Source: Streptomyces sp. WAC05374 (lineage in GTDB: Bacteria > Actinomycetota > Actinomycetes > Streptomycetales > Streptomycetaceae). From it: a DNA stretch of 64,000 bases. A program made the position numbers and the translations under genes. The notes beneath the pieces are model-generated. The model saw nothing but the letters and a program-made list of their open reading frames with translations. It had not been told where the DNA came from and did not search any database. Shown one piece after another: positions 29,214-38,545 of this stretch. The stretch is from assembly GCF_004353505.1 (NCBI RefSeq), contig NZ_SMNQ01000001.1, positions 744,001 to 808,000 on the forward strand, given 5' to 3'. The number at the start of each line of letters is the position of its first letter. Positions within the stretch are counted from its first letter, which is position 1.

Positions 29214-29636
29214 TCAGAGGCCGAAGACCCCGGGGTCGGAGGCCAATTCCTCGAAGTACTCGCGCGGGTTGGGGAGCAGTCTGCGCCGCTCGAGGTCCAG
29301 CAGGCCGCCGACGCCGGACACCTCGGCGGCCACGGTGCCGTCCGTCTTGCGGATCGTCTGCTCGATGCGGAACGTCTTGCCCTCGCCCCAGTGGAAGGCG
29401 CACGTGACCTCCACCTCGTCGCCCGCCCGCAGCTCCCGCAGGTAACGCACCGTCACCTCCAGCGCCACCGGTCCGATCCCCCGGTCGAGCAGGTCCGTCT
29501 GGCGGATGCCGCCCCGCTGGAGCAGCGACCAGCGGGCGTGCTCCGCGTACTGGAGGTAGACGGCCTGATTCAGATGGCCCTGGGTGTCGGTCTCGTACCC
29601 GCGCACCACGACGGCCACGGCGAACGGCTCTGCCAC
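29214..29636 (-). CDS. Hotdog-fold acyl-CoA thioesterase
   Basis: A 140-residue member of the 4-hydroxybenzoyl-CoA thioesterase/YbgC type. VRGYETDTQGHLNQAVYLQYAEHARW contains the D.QGH.N...Y signature with the catalytic Asp. VTVRYLRELRAGDEVEV and GKTFRIEQTIRKTDGTVAAEV build the rest of the fold. GTG at 29636 lies 6 nt after GGGAGAGG and is preferred over the GTG eight codons upstream. It is a cytoplasmic enzyme hydrolysing acyl-CoA or acyl-carrier thioesters; the chain length is unknown. It has no operon partners. Confidence 0.82.
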   Translation of the reverse strand: MAEPFAVAVVVRGYETDTQGHLNQAVYLQYAEHARWSLLQRGGIRQTDLLDRGIGPVALEVTVRYLRELRAGDEVEVTCAFHWGEGKTFRIEQTIRKTDGTVAAEVSGVGGLLDLERRRLLPNPREYFEELASDPGVFGL

Positions 29637-29851
29637 GCTGTTCCTCTCCCGAGCGGTCACCGGCCGCGCCGGTCCGGTCGGCGACCATGCTGCCCCGGAA
29701 AGCCGGATCGCACCAACATCCTTCTCCGGGCCCGGTCGCCGGGCGGACCATCCGACTTGTCGACCGTCGGCGTGCGCGCGCCGCCGGGACGGCGGGCCCG
29801 CCCTAAGCTGCGCCCGGTCGGGAGGGTCCCGGCCGGAAGGGACAGGGCGTC

Positions 29852-31072
29852 ATGCTGGCCGTCACCGTCATCGCGGGCATCCTGTTCACCTGGGCCGTCC
29901 TGTCGCACCGGCTGGCGCGGTGGAGCATCACGGCCCCCATCGCGATGGTGATGGCCGGTATCGCGCTCACCGCGGGGGCCGACCCCCCGCTGCGCTTCGA
30001 CTTCGACACCGCCTCCTTCGAGCACGCGGTGGAGGTGGTGCTGGCACTGATCCTCTTCGTCGACGCGACGGAGGTGCCCCAGGGCGTCATCCGCGCGGAG
30101 AAGGGCATCGTGACCCGCCTGCTCGGTGGCGCGCTGCCACTGACGCTGTGCGCCGCGTTCCTCACCGCGCTGGCCTTCTTCCCCGATCAGCCCGGCTGGA
30201 TCCTCGCGGCCCTGGCGACCGTCGTCGTCCCCCTGGACCTGGCGCCCACAACGGCCGTCGTCCGGGACCGGAGGATTCCGGGCCGGCTGCGCGACGTGCT
30301 CAACGTGGAGGGGGGCCTCAACGACGGCATCGTCTCGCCGGTGTTCCTCCTGTGCGTCGCCGCCGCGGCCGAGGCGCACACCCGGAGCGCGGACTACGCG
30401 GAGGCGGTGGTGGACGCCGTCGCCTCGGCGGGGTGGGCGCTCGGTGCCGGGTCGGTCATCGGGTACGCGGCCGGGTGGCTGCTGCGCCGCTCGTGGGAGC
30501 ACGGCTGGACGCAGCCCTCGGCGACGCGACTGGGCGTGCTGACCGTGCCGGTGGCGGCGTACACCCTGTCGGTGGCGCTGGGCGGCAACGGCTTCGTCGC
30601 CTCCTTCGTCGCCGGGGTCTGCCTGGCACCGGCGATGCGGCGGCTCCCCCGGGACGCGGTGGCCATGACGGACGACGTGGTCGCGCTGCTGTGCCTGGGG
30701 CTGTGGTTCGTCTTCGGGCAGATGGTGAACGACGAGTTCTGGGACGGCTTCCACCTGTCCGTGATCCTGTACGCCGCCGTGACGATCAGCCTGGTGCGTG
30801 TGGTGCCCGTGATGCTGGTGCTCGCGGGTACGGGACTGCGGGCGCGCGACCGGCTGTTTCTGGGGTGGATGGGGCCCCGGGGGGTCACATCGATCGTGTT
30901 CGGGCTGCTCGCGGCGGTCGAACTGCCGGACCACGGAGGCGACTTCATCACCCGCGTGATGGTGATCACCGTCCTGCTCAGCATCGTGCTGCACGGTCTG
31001 AGCGCCGAACCGATCGGCCGGGCCTACGCGCGCGGCGGGGCCGCCCGGCCCCAGGGTGTGCCCGGCCCCTGA
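29852..31072 (+). CDS. Cation/proton antiporter (CPA1-type)
   Basis: A 406-residue polytopic membrane protein with about 12 transmembrane helices. MLAVTVIAGILFTWAVLSHRL and ITAPIAMVMAGIAL open the fold. VVVPLDLAPTTAVVRDRRIPGRLRDVLNVEGGLNDGIVSPVFLL contains the P.D..AP...V and N.E.GLNDG motifs of CPA antiporters, with the ion-binding Asp. FLGWMGPRGVTSIVFGLL near the C-terminus is the usual penultimate helix. It exchanges Na+ or K+ for H+; which ion is unknown. The start follows GGCCGGAAGGGA. No soluble regulatory domain is fused. Confidence 0.85.
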   Translation: MLAVTVIAGILFTWAVLSHRLARWSITAPIAMVMAGIALTAGADPPLRFDFDTASFEHAVEVVLALILFVDATEVPQGVIRAEKGIVTRLLGGALPLTLCAAFLTALAFFPDQPGWILAALATVVVPLDLAPTTAVVRDRRIPGRLRDVLNVEGGLNDGIVSPVFLLCVAAAAEAHTRSADYAEAVVDAVASAGWALGAGSVIGYAAGWLLRRSWEHGWTQPSATRLGVLTVPVAAYTLSVALGGNGFVASFVAGVCLAPAMRRLPRDAVAMTDDVVALLCLGLWFVFGQMVNDEFWDGFHLSVILYAAVTISLVRVVPVMLVLAGTGLRARDRLFLGWMGPRGVTSIVFGLLAAVELPDHGGDFITRVMVITVLLSIVLHGLSAEPIGRAYARGGAARPQGVPGP

Positions 31073-31341
31073 GCGGGCCCCGCCCGTGGGCCGCGTGGCG
31101 GGACGCACCGGGGCGGAATGCGCCATTCCTCCGCGACCGGGAGCAATCGCTTGCCCGCGTACCGTGACCGCGCCGGGCCCGGCGGGCGCACGGCTCCCAC
31201 CCCGGGCATATGCGCCCCGGCGGCCCCGGGAGGCACCCGCGGCACCGGCCGGGCGTGCGCGTGGTGTTCGAGCCGAGGGGGCGTACGCCCGTGCGGGACG
31301 GGGCAGACGGCCCCGCCGGGCGTGACCTAGCCTCCCGCGCC

Positions 31342-31893
31342 ATGCGCTTCACACACCTCACCAGACTGTCCCTGACCGCGCTCCTCGCCCTCGCCGCCGT
31401 ACTGCTCGGCCCGGCCGGGCCGGCGACCGCCGCAGGACCCGCCGCCGGACCCGCCGCGGCCGACCTGAGCTTCACGGTCGACCAGCAGACCGTGACCCCG
31501 GGTTCCACGGTCGCCCTGACCATGACCTTCACCAACAACCAGGAGACGGACATCTGGTTCGTCTACCAGTCGGTGCAGCCGACCTGGCTCACGACCCAGC
31601 GCAAGGACCTCGCCTACGCGTTCACCTCCTGCACCGGCGACGGCGTCACGTGCACCGGGACCGGCACCACCAGCCTCGGGGTCAGCTACGCCGTCCCGCT
31701 CCCGCCGGGCGCCACCCGCACGGTGACGCTGACGCTCCGGATCGCCGAGAACTCCGGCTGCAACGGGAACATCGGCTTCTACTCGTATCTGTACTACGAG
31801 TACAACGGCGGTCAGGCCACCAAGGACGGGATGTTCACCACCCCCGAGACGCGGGTCGCCTGCGCCCCCGCCGCGGCTTCCGCGCGGTCCTGA
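31342..31893 (+). CDS. Small secreted beta-rich protein
   Basis: A predicted 183-residue exported protein. The signal peptide has a hydrophobic core LSLTALLALAAVLLG and a likely cut after ATAAG or in the following AGPAAGPAAA. The mature region has the alternating pattern of an immunoglobulin-like fold (LSFTVDQQTVTPGSTVALTMTFTN) and four Cys (TSCTG, VTCTG, SGCNG, RVACA) that may pair. I recognise no enzyme motif; the pattern resembles the repeat-like domains of surface proteins. ATG at 31342 is preferred; the frame extends upstream without coding character. A 13-bp hairpin follows. Confidence 0.6.
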   Translation: MRFTHLTRLSLTALLALAAVLLGPAGPATAAGPAAGPAAADLSFTVDQQTVTPGSTVALTMTFTNNQETDIWFVYQSVQPTWLTTQRKDLAYAFTSCTGDGVTCTGTGTTSLGVSYAVPLPPGATRTVTLTLRIAENSGCNGNIGFYSYLYYEYNGGQATKDGMFTTPETRVACAPAAASARS

Positions 31894-31915
31894 ACCACCT
31901 CCCCGGTCAGGACAC

Positions 31916-31947
31916 CGGCCGGCCGCACCCCCGCGTGCGGCCGGCCG
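31916..31947 (+). terminator. Hairpin terminator after the small secreted protein gene
   Basis: A perfect 13-bp inverted repeat (CGGCCGGCCGCAC / GTGCGGCCGGCCG) with a 6-nt loop. Confidence 0.65.
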
Positions 31948-32361
31948 CCCCGTGTCCGGCCGCGGTCACCGCCCCCGACCCCGTACGACCTGGCCGAAAA
32001 CCGGCAGACGGCGGCACGCCCCGCCCGCGTGTCCACCAGGACCCGCACGGGCGCCCGCGCTCCCCCGGCGCGAACGGCGGCTCGCGCGCCGCACCTGGGC
32101 GGCACCCGCCGGGGGCGAACGCGGAAGCGCCCGCCACACACGTCTTCGAGGACCCCGCGGAACCCACCCGCGCGCCAGGGGGCACCTGCACTTTTCCGTC
32201 ATGTTCCACATCGCGCTCACGAAGCCTCCACACAGCCCGCACTATGTGACGCGTCGGAGCGGAGCGGCGACGCCTGGGTGCGGGCGCGTCCGTGACGCTG
32301 GGGGGTGGGGCGCGTCCGCCGGGGAGAGGCGGGCCGTCCTTCCGGGGAGGGACGTCACCGC
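31948..32361. other. 414-bp interval upstream of the polysaccharide locus
   Basis: No gene is supported here. A slightly A/T-richer stretch at about 32190-32260 (containing CTTTTCCGTCATGTTCCACATC and CACTATGTGAC) is the likely promoter region of the operon that begins at 32362. No iron box was seen. Confidence 0.45.
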
Positions 32362-34527
32362 ATGAAGCGGACCTTGCGCATGACCGCGCTCGCCATGGGC
32401 GCGCTGTTACTCGGGTTCGGGGCTCCGGGCACGGAGGCGACCGCCGCCGCGGCGGACCCGGCGCCCCGCGTGGACCTGAGGGTGCTGGTCGTCTCGGACG
32501 GCGGCCCCGCCACCGCGGCCATCGCCTCCGAACTCGACGGTGCGGGAACGCCGTACACCCTGGTGGACCTGACCCGGCCGGGGCGGCCCCTGATCGACGC
32601 GGCGTTCCTGGCGGACACGGTCGACGGCCGGCCCCGGGCGAAGTTCCAGGCGGTCGTCCTGCCCGACGACGCCCCGTTCCCCGCCGGTTCCGGCGAGATG
32701 GCCGCGCTCGTCGCCTACGAGAAGGCGTACGCGATCCCGCAGGTCGACGCCTACGCGTACGCGAGGCCCCAGGTCGGACTGGAGTACCCCGCGCGCGGCG
32801 GCTACACGGGCTCCGTGGACGGGGTGCGCGCCGGGGTGACCGAGGCCGGCCGGACCGGTCCGTTCGGGTACCTCGACGGCACCGTGCCGTTCGAGGACAA
32901 CTCCCCCTCGGTCAGTGAGAGTTACGCGTTCCTGTCCCGGCCGGCCGCCGGGGCGGACTTCACGGCCTACGTCGACGTGGCCCTGCCCGGGCGGCAGACC
33001 CGGGGCGTGCTGGTCGGCGAGTACCGCCACGACGGCCGCCGGGAACTGGTGGTCACCTTCGCCTACAACCAGCACCAGCAGCAGTTCCGCCTCCTCGCCC
33101 GGGGGATCGTCGACTGGATGACCGACCGGACCAGGCTGGGCACCTCCCGCCACTACTTCGCCGTCCACGTCGACGACGTGTTCGCCGCCGACGACCGCTG
33201 GGACACCGAGCTGAACTGCACCCCCGGCGACGTGGACTGCCTCCCCGGCACCGGCACCCCGGACCCGATCCGGATGACGGAGGCGGACGTCCGCCACGCC
33301 GTCCAGTGGTCGCGCGAGCGCGGCCTCACCCTCGACATGGCGTTCAACGGCGGCGGCAGCGTGGAGCACCGCGAGGAGCACGGCGGCGCCGACCCGGCCG
33401 CCGACCGGCTCATCGCCGACCGCGACGCGTTCCGCTGGATCAACCACACCTACGACCACCCGTACCTCGGCTGCGAGCAGGACGTCAGCAGCGTGCCGTG
33501 GCGGTGCGCGACCGACCCGGACGGCGGCATCCGCTACGTGGACCGCGCCGAGATCGACCGCCAGATCGCCGGCAACCGCACGTGGGCCGAGGACGCCGGG
33601 CTGCCGCTGCGCGCCGGCGAGCTGATCACGGGCGAACACTCCGGGCTGCGGCTGCTGCCCCAGCAGCCCGAGGACAACCCGCACCTGGCGCCCTCGCTCA
33701 CCGCCCACCGCATCGCCTGGCTCGGGGCGGACAACTCCCGCGACCCCGCCCAGCGCCGGGTCGGCTCCGCCCTCACCGTCGCCCGCCACCCCGTCAACAT
33801 CTTCTACAACGCGGGCCGCGTCGCCGAGCAGGTCGACGAGTACAACTGGATCTACACCAGCCGCGCCCAGGGCGGCAGCGGGCTCTGCGAGGAACTGGCC
33901 ACGACGACCTGCCTCGACGAGCCGCTCGACACCGCCACCGGCTACACCGGGCACATCGTGCCCCTGGAGACCCGGGTGGCGCTCGGCCACGTCCTGTCCG
34001 GCGATCCCCTTCCCCACTTCATCCACCAGTCCAACCTCGCCGAGGACCGCATCGGTTACCCCGTCCTCGACGGGGTGCTGGACCGGTACGCCGCCCTCTT
34101 CGCCGACGACACGCCACTGGTGAACCTGCCGATGAGCGCCATCGGCGCCGAGCTGCGCGACCGGGCGGCGTGGCGGGACGCGGTGCGCGCCGGAGAGGTC
34201 ACCGCCTACCGCACCGGCGGCACGGTGACCGTCCGCACGCCCGCCGGCCTCCCGGTCGCCGCGACCGTGCCGGCCGGTACCGTCCGGGTCACCGGCGAGG
34301 GCACCACCACGTTCGGGGAGCCGTACGCCGGTTCGCTCTCCGGCCGGGTCGCGGGCGACGGGGACGGCACGACGTCACTGACGCTGCCGGGGTCCTCCGC
34401 CGGGGCGGACGCGGTGCGCCCGGCCGCCGGGGACGCCACGCACGAGGACGTCCCGTACCGGCCCGCCCCGCGCACCCCGGTGCCCGCCGGCGTCCTGCGG
34501 CCGGTGCTCCACGGCCCCGGGCGCTGA
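32362..34527 (+). CDS. Secreted polysaccharide deacetylase related to fungal Agd3 (CE18-like)
   Basis: The predicted protein has 721 residues with a signal peptide (MKRTLRMTALAMGALLLGFG...ATAAAADP). An N-terminal domain (about 35-255; VDLRVLVVSDG, GVLVGEYRHDGRRELVVTFAYNQHQQQFRLLARGIVDWM) precedes a deacetylase-type core. HVDDVF at 269-274 supplies a DD metal pair like the first NodB motif, and HTYDHP at 362-367 fits the HxxxH second motif. The arrangement resembles Agd3, the galactosaminogalactan deacetylase of Aspergillus, and the deacetylase half of PelA. The predicted role is removal of N-acetyl groups from an exported amino-sugar polymer. ATG at 32362 follows GGGGAGGG. It is the first gene of the polysaccharide locus; the family call comes from memory of motifs and layout, not from an alignment. 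Confidence 0.75.
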   Translation: MKRTLRMTALAMGALLLGFGAPGTEATAAAADPAPRVDLRVLVVSDGGPATAAIASELDGAGTPYTLVDLTRPGRPLIDAAFLADTVDGRPRAKFQAVVLPDDAPFPAGSGEMAALVAYEKAYAIPQVDAYAYARPQVGLEYPARGGYTGSVDGVRAGVTEAGRTGPFGYLDGTVPFEDNSPSVSESYAFLSRPAAGADFTAYVDVALPGRQTRGVLVGEYRHDGRRELVVTFAYNQHQQQFRLLARGIVDWMTDRTRLGTSRHYFAVHVDDVFAADDRWDTELNCTPGDVDCLPGTGTPDPIRMTEADVRHAVQWSRERGLTLDMAFNGGGSVEHREEHGGADPAADRLIADRDAFRWINHTYDHPYLGCEQDVSSVPWRCATDPDGGIRYVDRAEIDRQIAGNRTWAEDAGLPLRAGELITGEHSGLRLLPQQPEDNPHLAPSLTAHRIAWLGADNSRDPAQRRVGSALTVARHPVNIFYNAGRVAEQVDEYNWIYTSRAQGGSGLCEELATTTCLDEPLDTATGYTGHIVPLETRVALGHVLSGDPLPHFIHQSNLAEDRIGYPVLDGVLDRYAALFADDTPLVNLPMSAIGAELRDRAAWRDAVRAGEVTAYRTGGTVTVRTPAGLPVAATVPAGTVRVTGEGTTTFGEPYAGSLSGRVAGDGDGTTSLTLPGSSAGADAVRPAAGDATHEDVPYRPAPRTPVPAGVLRPVLHGPGR

Positions 34528-34616
34528 CCGCCGCACCCCGTCCCTCTCCGGCCCCGGTCACCGGCACACCGCCGCTGCCGCCCCGGGCCGGTCCCCTGCT
34601 GCCGCGGAGCACGTCC

Positions 34617-36128
34617 ATGCACATACCGCACCCCACGTCGCGCACCGGCGCGGCGCGCGTCACCCTGCTCACCGAGGGCACCTACCCGCACAGTCACGGC
34701 GGGGTCAGCGTCTGGTGCGACCAGCTCGTCAACGGCATGCCCGACATCGACTTCGAGGTGATCGCGGTGACCGGCACCGGCCGTGAGCCGCTCGTCTGGG
34801 AGATCCCGTCCCATGTGGCCGAGCCGGTCTCGGTCCCCATGTGGGGCCCCACTCCGGCCGGTTCCCCGCCCGCCGGGCGTCGCCGTCGCCGTCTCATGGC
34901 GGCGTACGAGGGGTTCCTCACCGCCCTGCTCGACCCGGTCCAGGAGGAGCTGTTCGGGCCGGCGCTGCACGAACTGGCCCGTGCCGCCCGTGACGGGCTC
35001 CTCACCCCCGCGCTGCGGGAGGACCGCGCGATCCGGGTGCTCACCGGGGTGTGGAACCGCCCCGGTCTGACGGTCCGGGAGGCCCGGCCCACGCTGCACG
35101 ACGCCGTGACGGCGACGAACCTGCTGGAGCACGCCCTGCGGCCGCTGGCGGCCGACCCGCCGCGCCGGGGCGTGGCCCACGCGGTCAGCGGCGGCATCGC
35201 GGCCCTCCCCGGCCTCGCCGCACACGAGTTGTACGGCGTTCCGCTGCTGCTGACGGAGCACGGGGTGTACCTGCGGGAGCGGTACCTCGGCTATCGCGGG
35301 GCTCCCTACCGCTGGCCCGTGAAGGCGGTGATGCTGGGCTTCTTCCGGCTCCTGGCGGGTGAGACGTACCGCCGGGCGGCCCTGATCACCCCGGGCAACC
35401 GTTACAACCGGCTGTGGGAGGAGCAGGGCGGCGCGGACCCCGCCCTGATCCGTACGGTCTACAACGGCGTCGACCCGGCGGCGTTCCCGGCGGCCGGTCC
35501 GGAACCGCTCCAACCCACCCTGAGCTGGGCCGGCCGCGTCGACCCGATCAAGGACCTGGAGACGCTGATACGTGCCTTCGCGCTGGTGCGCGAACGGGTG
35601 CCGGAGGCCGCCCTGCGGCTCTTCGGCGGGACGCCCCGGGGCGGTGAGGCGTACCGGGAGCGGTGCGAGGAGCTGGCCCGGTCGCTGGGGCACGGTGACG
35701 CCGTGACCTTCGAGGGCCGGGTGGAGGACATCCGCGACGCCTACGCGGCGGGCAACGTGGTGATGCTGTCGAGCATCAGCGAGGGGTTCCCCTTCACCCT
35801 CATCGAGGCGATGTCGTGCGGCCGGGCCACCGTCTCCACGGATGTGGGCGGGGTCCGCGAGGCGGTGGGGACGGCGGGGCTGGTGGTGCCGCCGCGCGAC
35901 CCGGAGGCGATGGCGGCGGCGGCGCTGGAGCTGCTGACCGACGCGCCCCGCCGGGCGGCGATGGGCGAGGCGGCCCGGCTGCGGGTGATCGAGCAGTTCA
36001 CGCTGCGGCAGACCGTGGAGACGTTCCGCTCGATCTACCTGGAGCTCTCCTCGGGCACTGTCCCCGCAGGTGTCCCCGTTCCCCAGGGTGCCGTTCCCTC
36101 CGCCGGGCGCGGGAGCGTGGCCGGATGA
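34617..36128 (+). CDS. pelF: PelF-type glycosyltransferase (GT4, DUF3492)
   Basis: A 503-residue cytosolic glycosyltransferase close to PelF in length and order of motifs. VTLLTEGTYPHSHGGVSVWCDQLVNGMPDIDFEVIAV is the DUF3492 opening. LLLTEHGVYLRERYL, VYNGVDPAAF and WAGRVDPIKDLETLIRAFALV follow, with the GT4 donor site SSISEGFPFTLIEAMSCGRATVSTDVGGVREAVG near the C-terminus. PelF polymerises the Pel backbone from UDP-GalNAc/GlcNAc-type donors at the membrane. Here it sits directly after the deacetylase gene and overlaps the next gene by 4 bp (ATGA), as PelF does with PelG. The donor sugar in this organism may differ, given the sugar-modifying genes downstream. Confidence 0.88.
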   Translation: MHIPHPTSRTGAARVTLLTEGTYPHSHGGVSVWCDQLVNGMPDIDFEVIAVTGTGREPLVWEIPSHVAEPVSVPMWGPTPAGSPPAGRRRRRLMAAYEGFLTALLDPVQEELFGPALHELARAARDGLLTPALREDRAIRVLTGVWNRPGLTVREARPTLHDAVTATNLLEHALRPLAADPPRRGVAHAVSGGIAALPGLAAHELYGVPLLLTEHGVYLRERYLGYRGAPYRWPVKAVMLGFFRLLAGETYRRAALITPGNRYNRLWEEQGGADPALIRTVYNGVDPAAFPAAGPEPLQPTLSWAGRVDPIKDLETLIRAFALVRERVPEAALRLFGGTPRGGEAYRERCEELARSLGHGDAVTFEGRVEDIRDAYAAGNVVMLSSISEGFPFTLIEAMSCGRATVSTDVGGVREAVGTAGLVVPPRDPEAMAAAALELLTDAPRRAAMGEAARLRVIEQFTLRQTVETFRSIYLELSSGTVPAGVPVPQGAVPSAGRGSVAG

Positions 36129-37441
36129 ACGGCCCCTCCCCGGCGCGGCCCGACGGCGACACCGTCCCGCTGCGCGTCGCGGGGCCCGTCGACGAGCTGG
36201 CCGCCCAACTGGCGGACCGGACGGCCCCCGCCGTGCACCCGTACGAGGTCGCCGCCCTGCTGGAGTCCGAGGGGCTGACGGGCGATCAGGTACGGGAGCG
36301 GTACGGGCACCCGGACATCTTCTCGCTCGCGCGGGAGCTCCACCGGCGGGTGCCGCGCGGTTTCCCGGAGCCCGGCCCGGGGGCCGACCCGTGGGCCCCC
36401 GACCACCTGCGCTGCGTGCTGCGCGGGCTGCTGTTCGCGCTGCCCGGGCTGTCCTACCCGCTGACGGCACCGTGGTGGAACGGCCCGGGGGCGGTGCCCG
36501 CGCTCGTCGTCGCGGGGCTGCTGTCCTGGGCCTGGGGACAGGCGCTGAGCCACCGGACGTACGGCCGCCTGGCCACCGGGCGGCGCGAGGCGGGGCTCAC
36601 CCTGAGCACCGGGGCACCGGCGGGCGCGGTCCTCGCGGCCCTGGCGGGGCTGGCGGTGGCCGGGCCGGGGGCGGCGGCGCTGTTCGCCCTGGGTCAGTCC
36701 GTGTACCTCGCCGCCGCGGGCGTCCTGCTGGTGCTGGGCCGGGAGCGGCTGCTGGCGGCGGCTCTGGTCCCGCTCACCGCCGGTGGGGCGCTGCTGCTGC
36801 ACGGGGAGCCGGGGCCCGCCGTACGGGTGGGGCTGCCCCTGCTGTCGCTGGCGGCGACGGCCGTCCTGGCGGTGCGCGCGGTGCGGGACGCCCTCGGGGC
36901 GGCCGCGGTGCCGGGAGCCGCCCGGCCGGGGCACCTGCCCTCCGTGCCGTACGGGCTGTTCGGGCTGGCGGCCGGGGTGCTCGTGCTGTCGGCCGGTGCC
37001 CGGCATCCCTACGCCGTGGTGGCGCTCACCATCAGCATGGGGCCCGCGGAGTGGCTGCTGTACCGCTTCCGGGGGGCGGCGGTGGCGGCGCTGCGGGCCT
37101 CGACCACGATGCGCGGTTTCCGGCTGCGGGTGGCGCGCGCCCTGGCGGTATGTCTCGGGGCGTACACGGTGCCCCTGGTTCCGGCCGCGCTGCTGACGGG
37201 GGCGCCCGCGGGGGAACTGGCCGCGCTGGGCGCCGTGTTGTGGGTGGCGCTGCTGTTGCAGGCGTTCGGCGTCGGCTGGCCTCCGGCGGGCGTCTGCCTC
37301 GCGGCCGCGGCGCCGGTCGCGGTGGCGGCCACCGGCCCGTCCCCGTGGCCATGGCTCGCCACCGCCTGCTGTGCCACGGCCGCGACCGTCCTGGCCGGCC
37401 TCGCCCTGTACTCCCTGGGCCGCCCCTTCGCGCACGCCTGA
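36125..37441 (+). CDS. Polytopic membrane protein in the PelG position
   Basis: A 438-residue protein with a soluble N-terminal region of about 100 residues (PYEVAALLESEGLTGDQVRERYGHPDIFSLARELHRRV), then roughly 11-12 hydrophobic segments rich in Ala, Leu and Gly. ATG at 36125 overlaps the pelF stop by 4 bp, so the two are co-translated. In pel operons PelF is followed by PelG, a 12-span MOP-superfamily protein that partners PelF. I see no convincing PelG sequence motif, so equivalence rests on position, size and topology. It could equally be an unrelated flippase or scaffold. It probably forms the membrane part of the synthesis and export complex. Confidence 0.6.
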   Translation: MNGPSPARPDGDTVPLRVAGPVDELAAQLADRTAPAVHPYEVAALLESEGLTGDQVRERYGHPDIFSLARELHRRVPRGFPEPGPGADPWAPDHLRCVLRGLLFALPGLSYPLTAPWWNGPGAVPALVVAGLLSWAWGQALSHRTYGRLATGRREAGLTLSTGAPAGAVLAALAGLAVAGPGAAALFALGQSVYLAAAGVLLVLGRERLLAAALVPLTAGGALLLHGEPGPAVRVGLPLLSLAATAVLAVRAVRDALGAAAVPGAARPGHLPSVPYGLFGLAAGVLVLSAGARHPYAVVALTISMGPAEWLLYRFRGAAVAALRASTTMRGFRLRVARALAVCLGAYTVPLVPAALLTGAPAGELAALGAVLWVALLLQAFGVGWPPAGVCLAAAAPVAVAATGPSPWPWLATACCATAATVLAGLALYSLGRPFAHA

Positions 37442-37511
37442 CCACCGACGTACCACCGGCACCACCTCGCAGTGCACGCCCGCCATGCTCACCGGACGAA
37501 AGGACGACCAC

Positions 37512-38513
37512 GTGACCTCCGCACCGCTCGCCGCAGTCACCGGAGCCGACGGTTTCATCGGCTCCCACCTGACCCAGGCCCTGGTGGCCTCCGGGCACCG
37601 GGTGCGCGCCATGGCGCAGTACAACTCCTTCTCCTCGTACGGCTGGCTGGAGGTGCTCCCGCGCGACGTGCTCGACGAGGTCGAGATCGTCCTGGGCGAC
37701 GTGCGCGACCCGGGCTCGGTGCGCGCGCTGGCCGAGGGGGCGGACGCGGTGTACCACCTGGCCGCGCTCATCGCGATCCCGTACTCCTACCGGGCGCCGC
37801 ACAGCTACGTCGACACCAACGTCACGGGCACCCTCAACGTGCTGGAGGCGGTACGGACGCTGGGGACGCCCCGGCTGGTGCACACCTCCACGAGCGAGAC
37901 GTACGGCACCGCCCGTACGGTGCCCATCACCGAGGACCACCCCATCAACACCCAGTCGCCGTACGCGGCGTCCAAGGCGGGCGGGGACCGGCTCGCGGAC
38001 AGCTACCACGCCAGCTTCGGCACCCCGGTGGTCACGCTGCGCCCCTTCAACACCTTCGGCCCCCGGCAGTCGATGCGGGCCGTCATCCCGACGGTCATCG
38101 GGCAGGTCGCGGCCGGGTCCCGCACGATCACGCTCGGGGACCTGCGGCCGACGCGGGACTTCACCTATGTCGCCGACACCGCCCGGGCGTTCCTCGCCGT
38201 GGGCACCGCCCCGGCGGACCGGGTCGTGGGGCGGACCTTCAACGCCGGTACGGGGCAGGAGATCTCGGTCGGCGACCTGGTCCGCCTGATCGGCAAGGTG
38301 ATGGACGCCGGGCTCGACGTACAGGAGGACCCGCAGCGCGTGCGGCCGGCCGCGTCGGAGGTGATGCGGCTGGTCGCGGACGCCACCCGGCTGCGGGAGG
38401 CCACGGGCTGGACCCCGGCGCACGACCTGGAGGACGGGCTCGCCCGGACGGTGGAGTTCTTCCGCGACCCGGCACATCTCGCCCGGTACAAGACGGACAT
38501 CTACAACATCTGA
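37512..38513 (+). CDS. NDP-sugar 4,6-dehydratase, LegB-like (extended SDR)
   Basis: A 333-residue NAD-dependent short-chain dehydrogenase. [12 protein letters not shown] is the Rossmann glycine motif, [11 protein letters not shown] holds the catalytic Ser/Thr, and [10 protein letters not shown] supplies the YxxxK pair. [41 protein letters not shown] and [22 protein letters not shown] are signature blocks of LegB-type 4,6-dehydratases, which act on UDP- or GDP-GlcNAc. It would make a 4-keto-6-deoxy intermediate. GTG at 37512 follows GAAAGGACG and is preferred over the ATG nine codons upstream. It is the fourth gene of the locus. The exact sugar nucleotide cannot be read from sequence. Confidence 0.82.
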   Translation: MTSAPLAAVTGADGFIGSHLTQALVASGHRVRAMAQYNSFSSYGWLEVLPRDVLDEVEIVLGDVRDPGSVRALAEGADAVYHLAALIAIPYSYRAPHSYVDTNVTGTLNVLEAVRTLGTPRLVHTSTSETYGTARTVPITEDHPINTQSPYAASKAGGDRLADSYHASFGTPVVTLRPFNTFGPRQSMRAVIPTVIGQVAAGSRTITLGDLRPTRDFTYVADTARAFLAVGTAPADRVVGRTFNAGTGQEISVGDLVRLIGKVMDAGLDVQEDPQRVRPAASEVMRLVADATRLREATGWTPAHDLEDGLARTVEFFRDPAHLARYKTDIYNI

Positions 38514-38545
38514 CCCACCGATTTCCATGGAGAGGGAGGGTTCCC

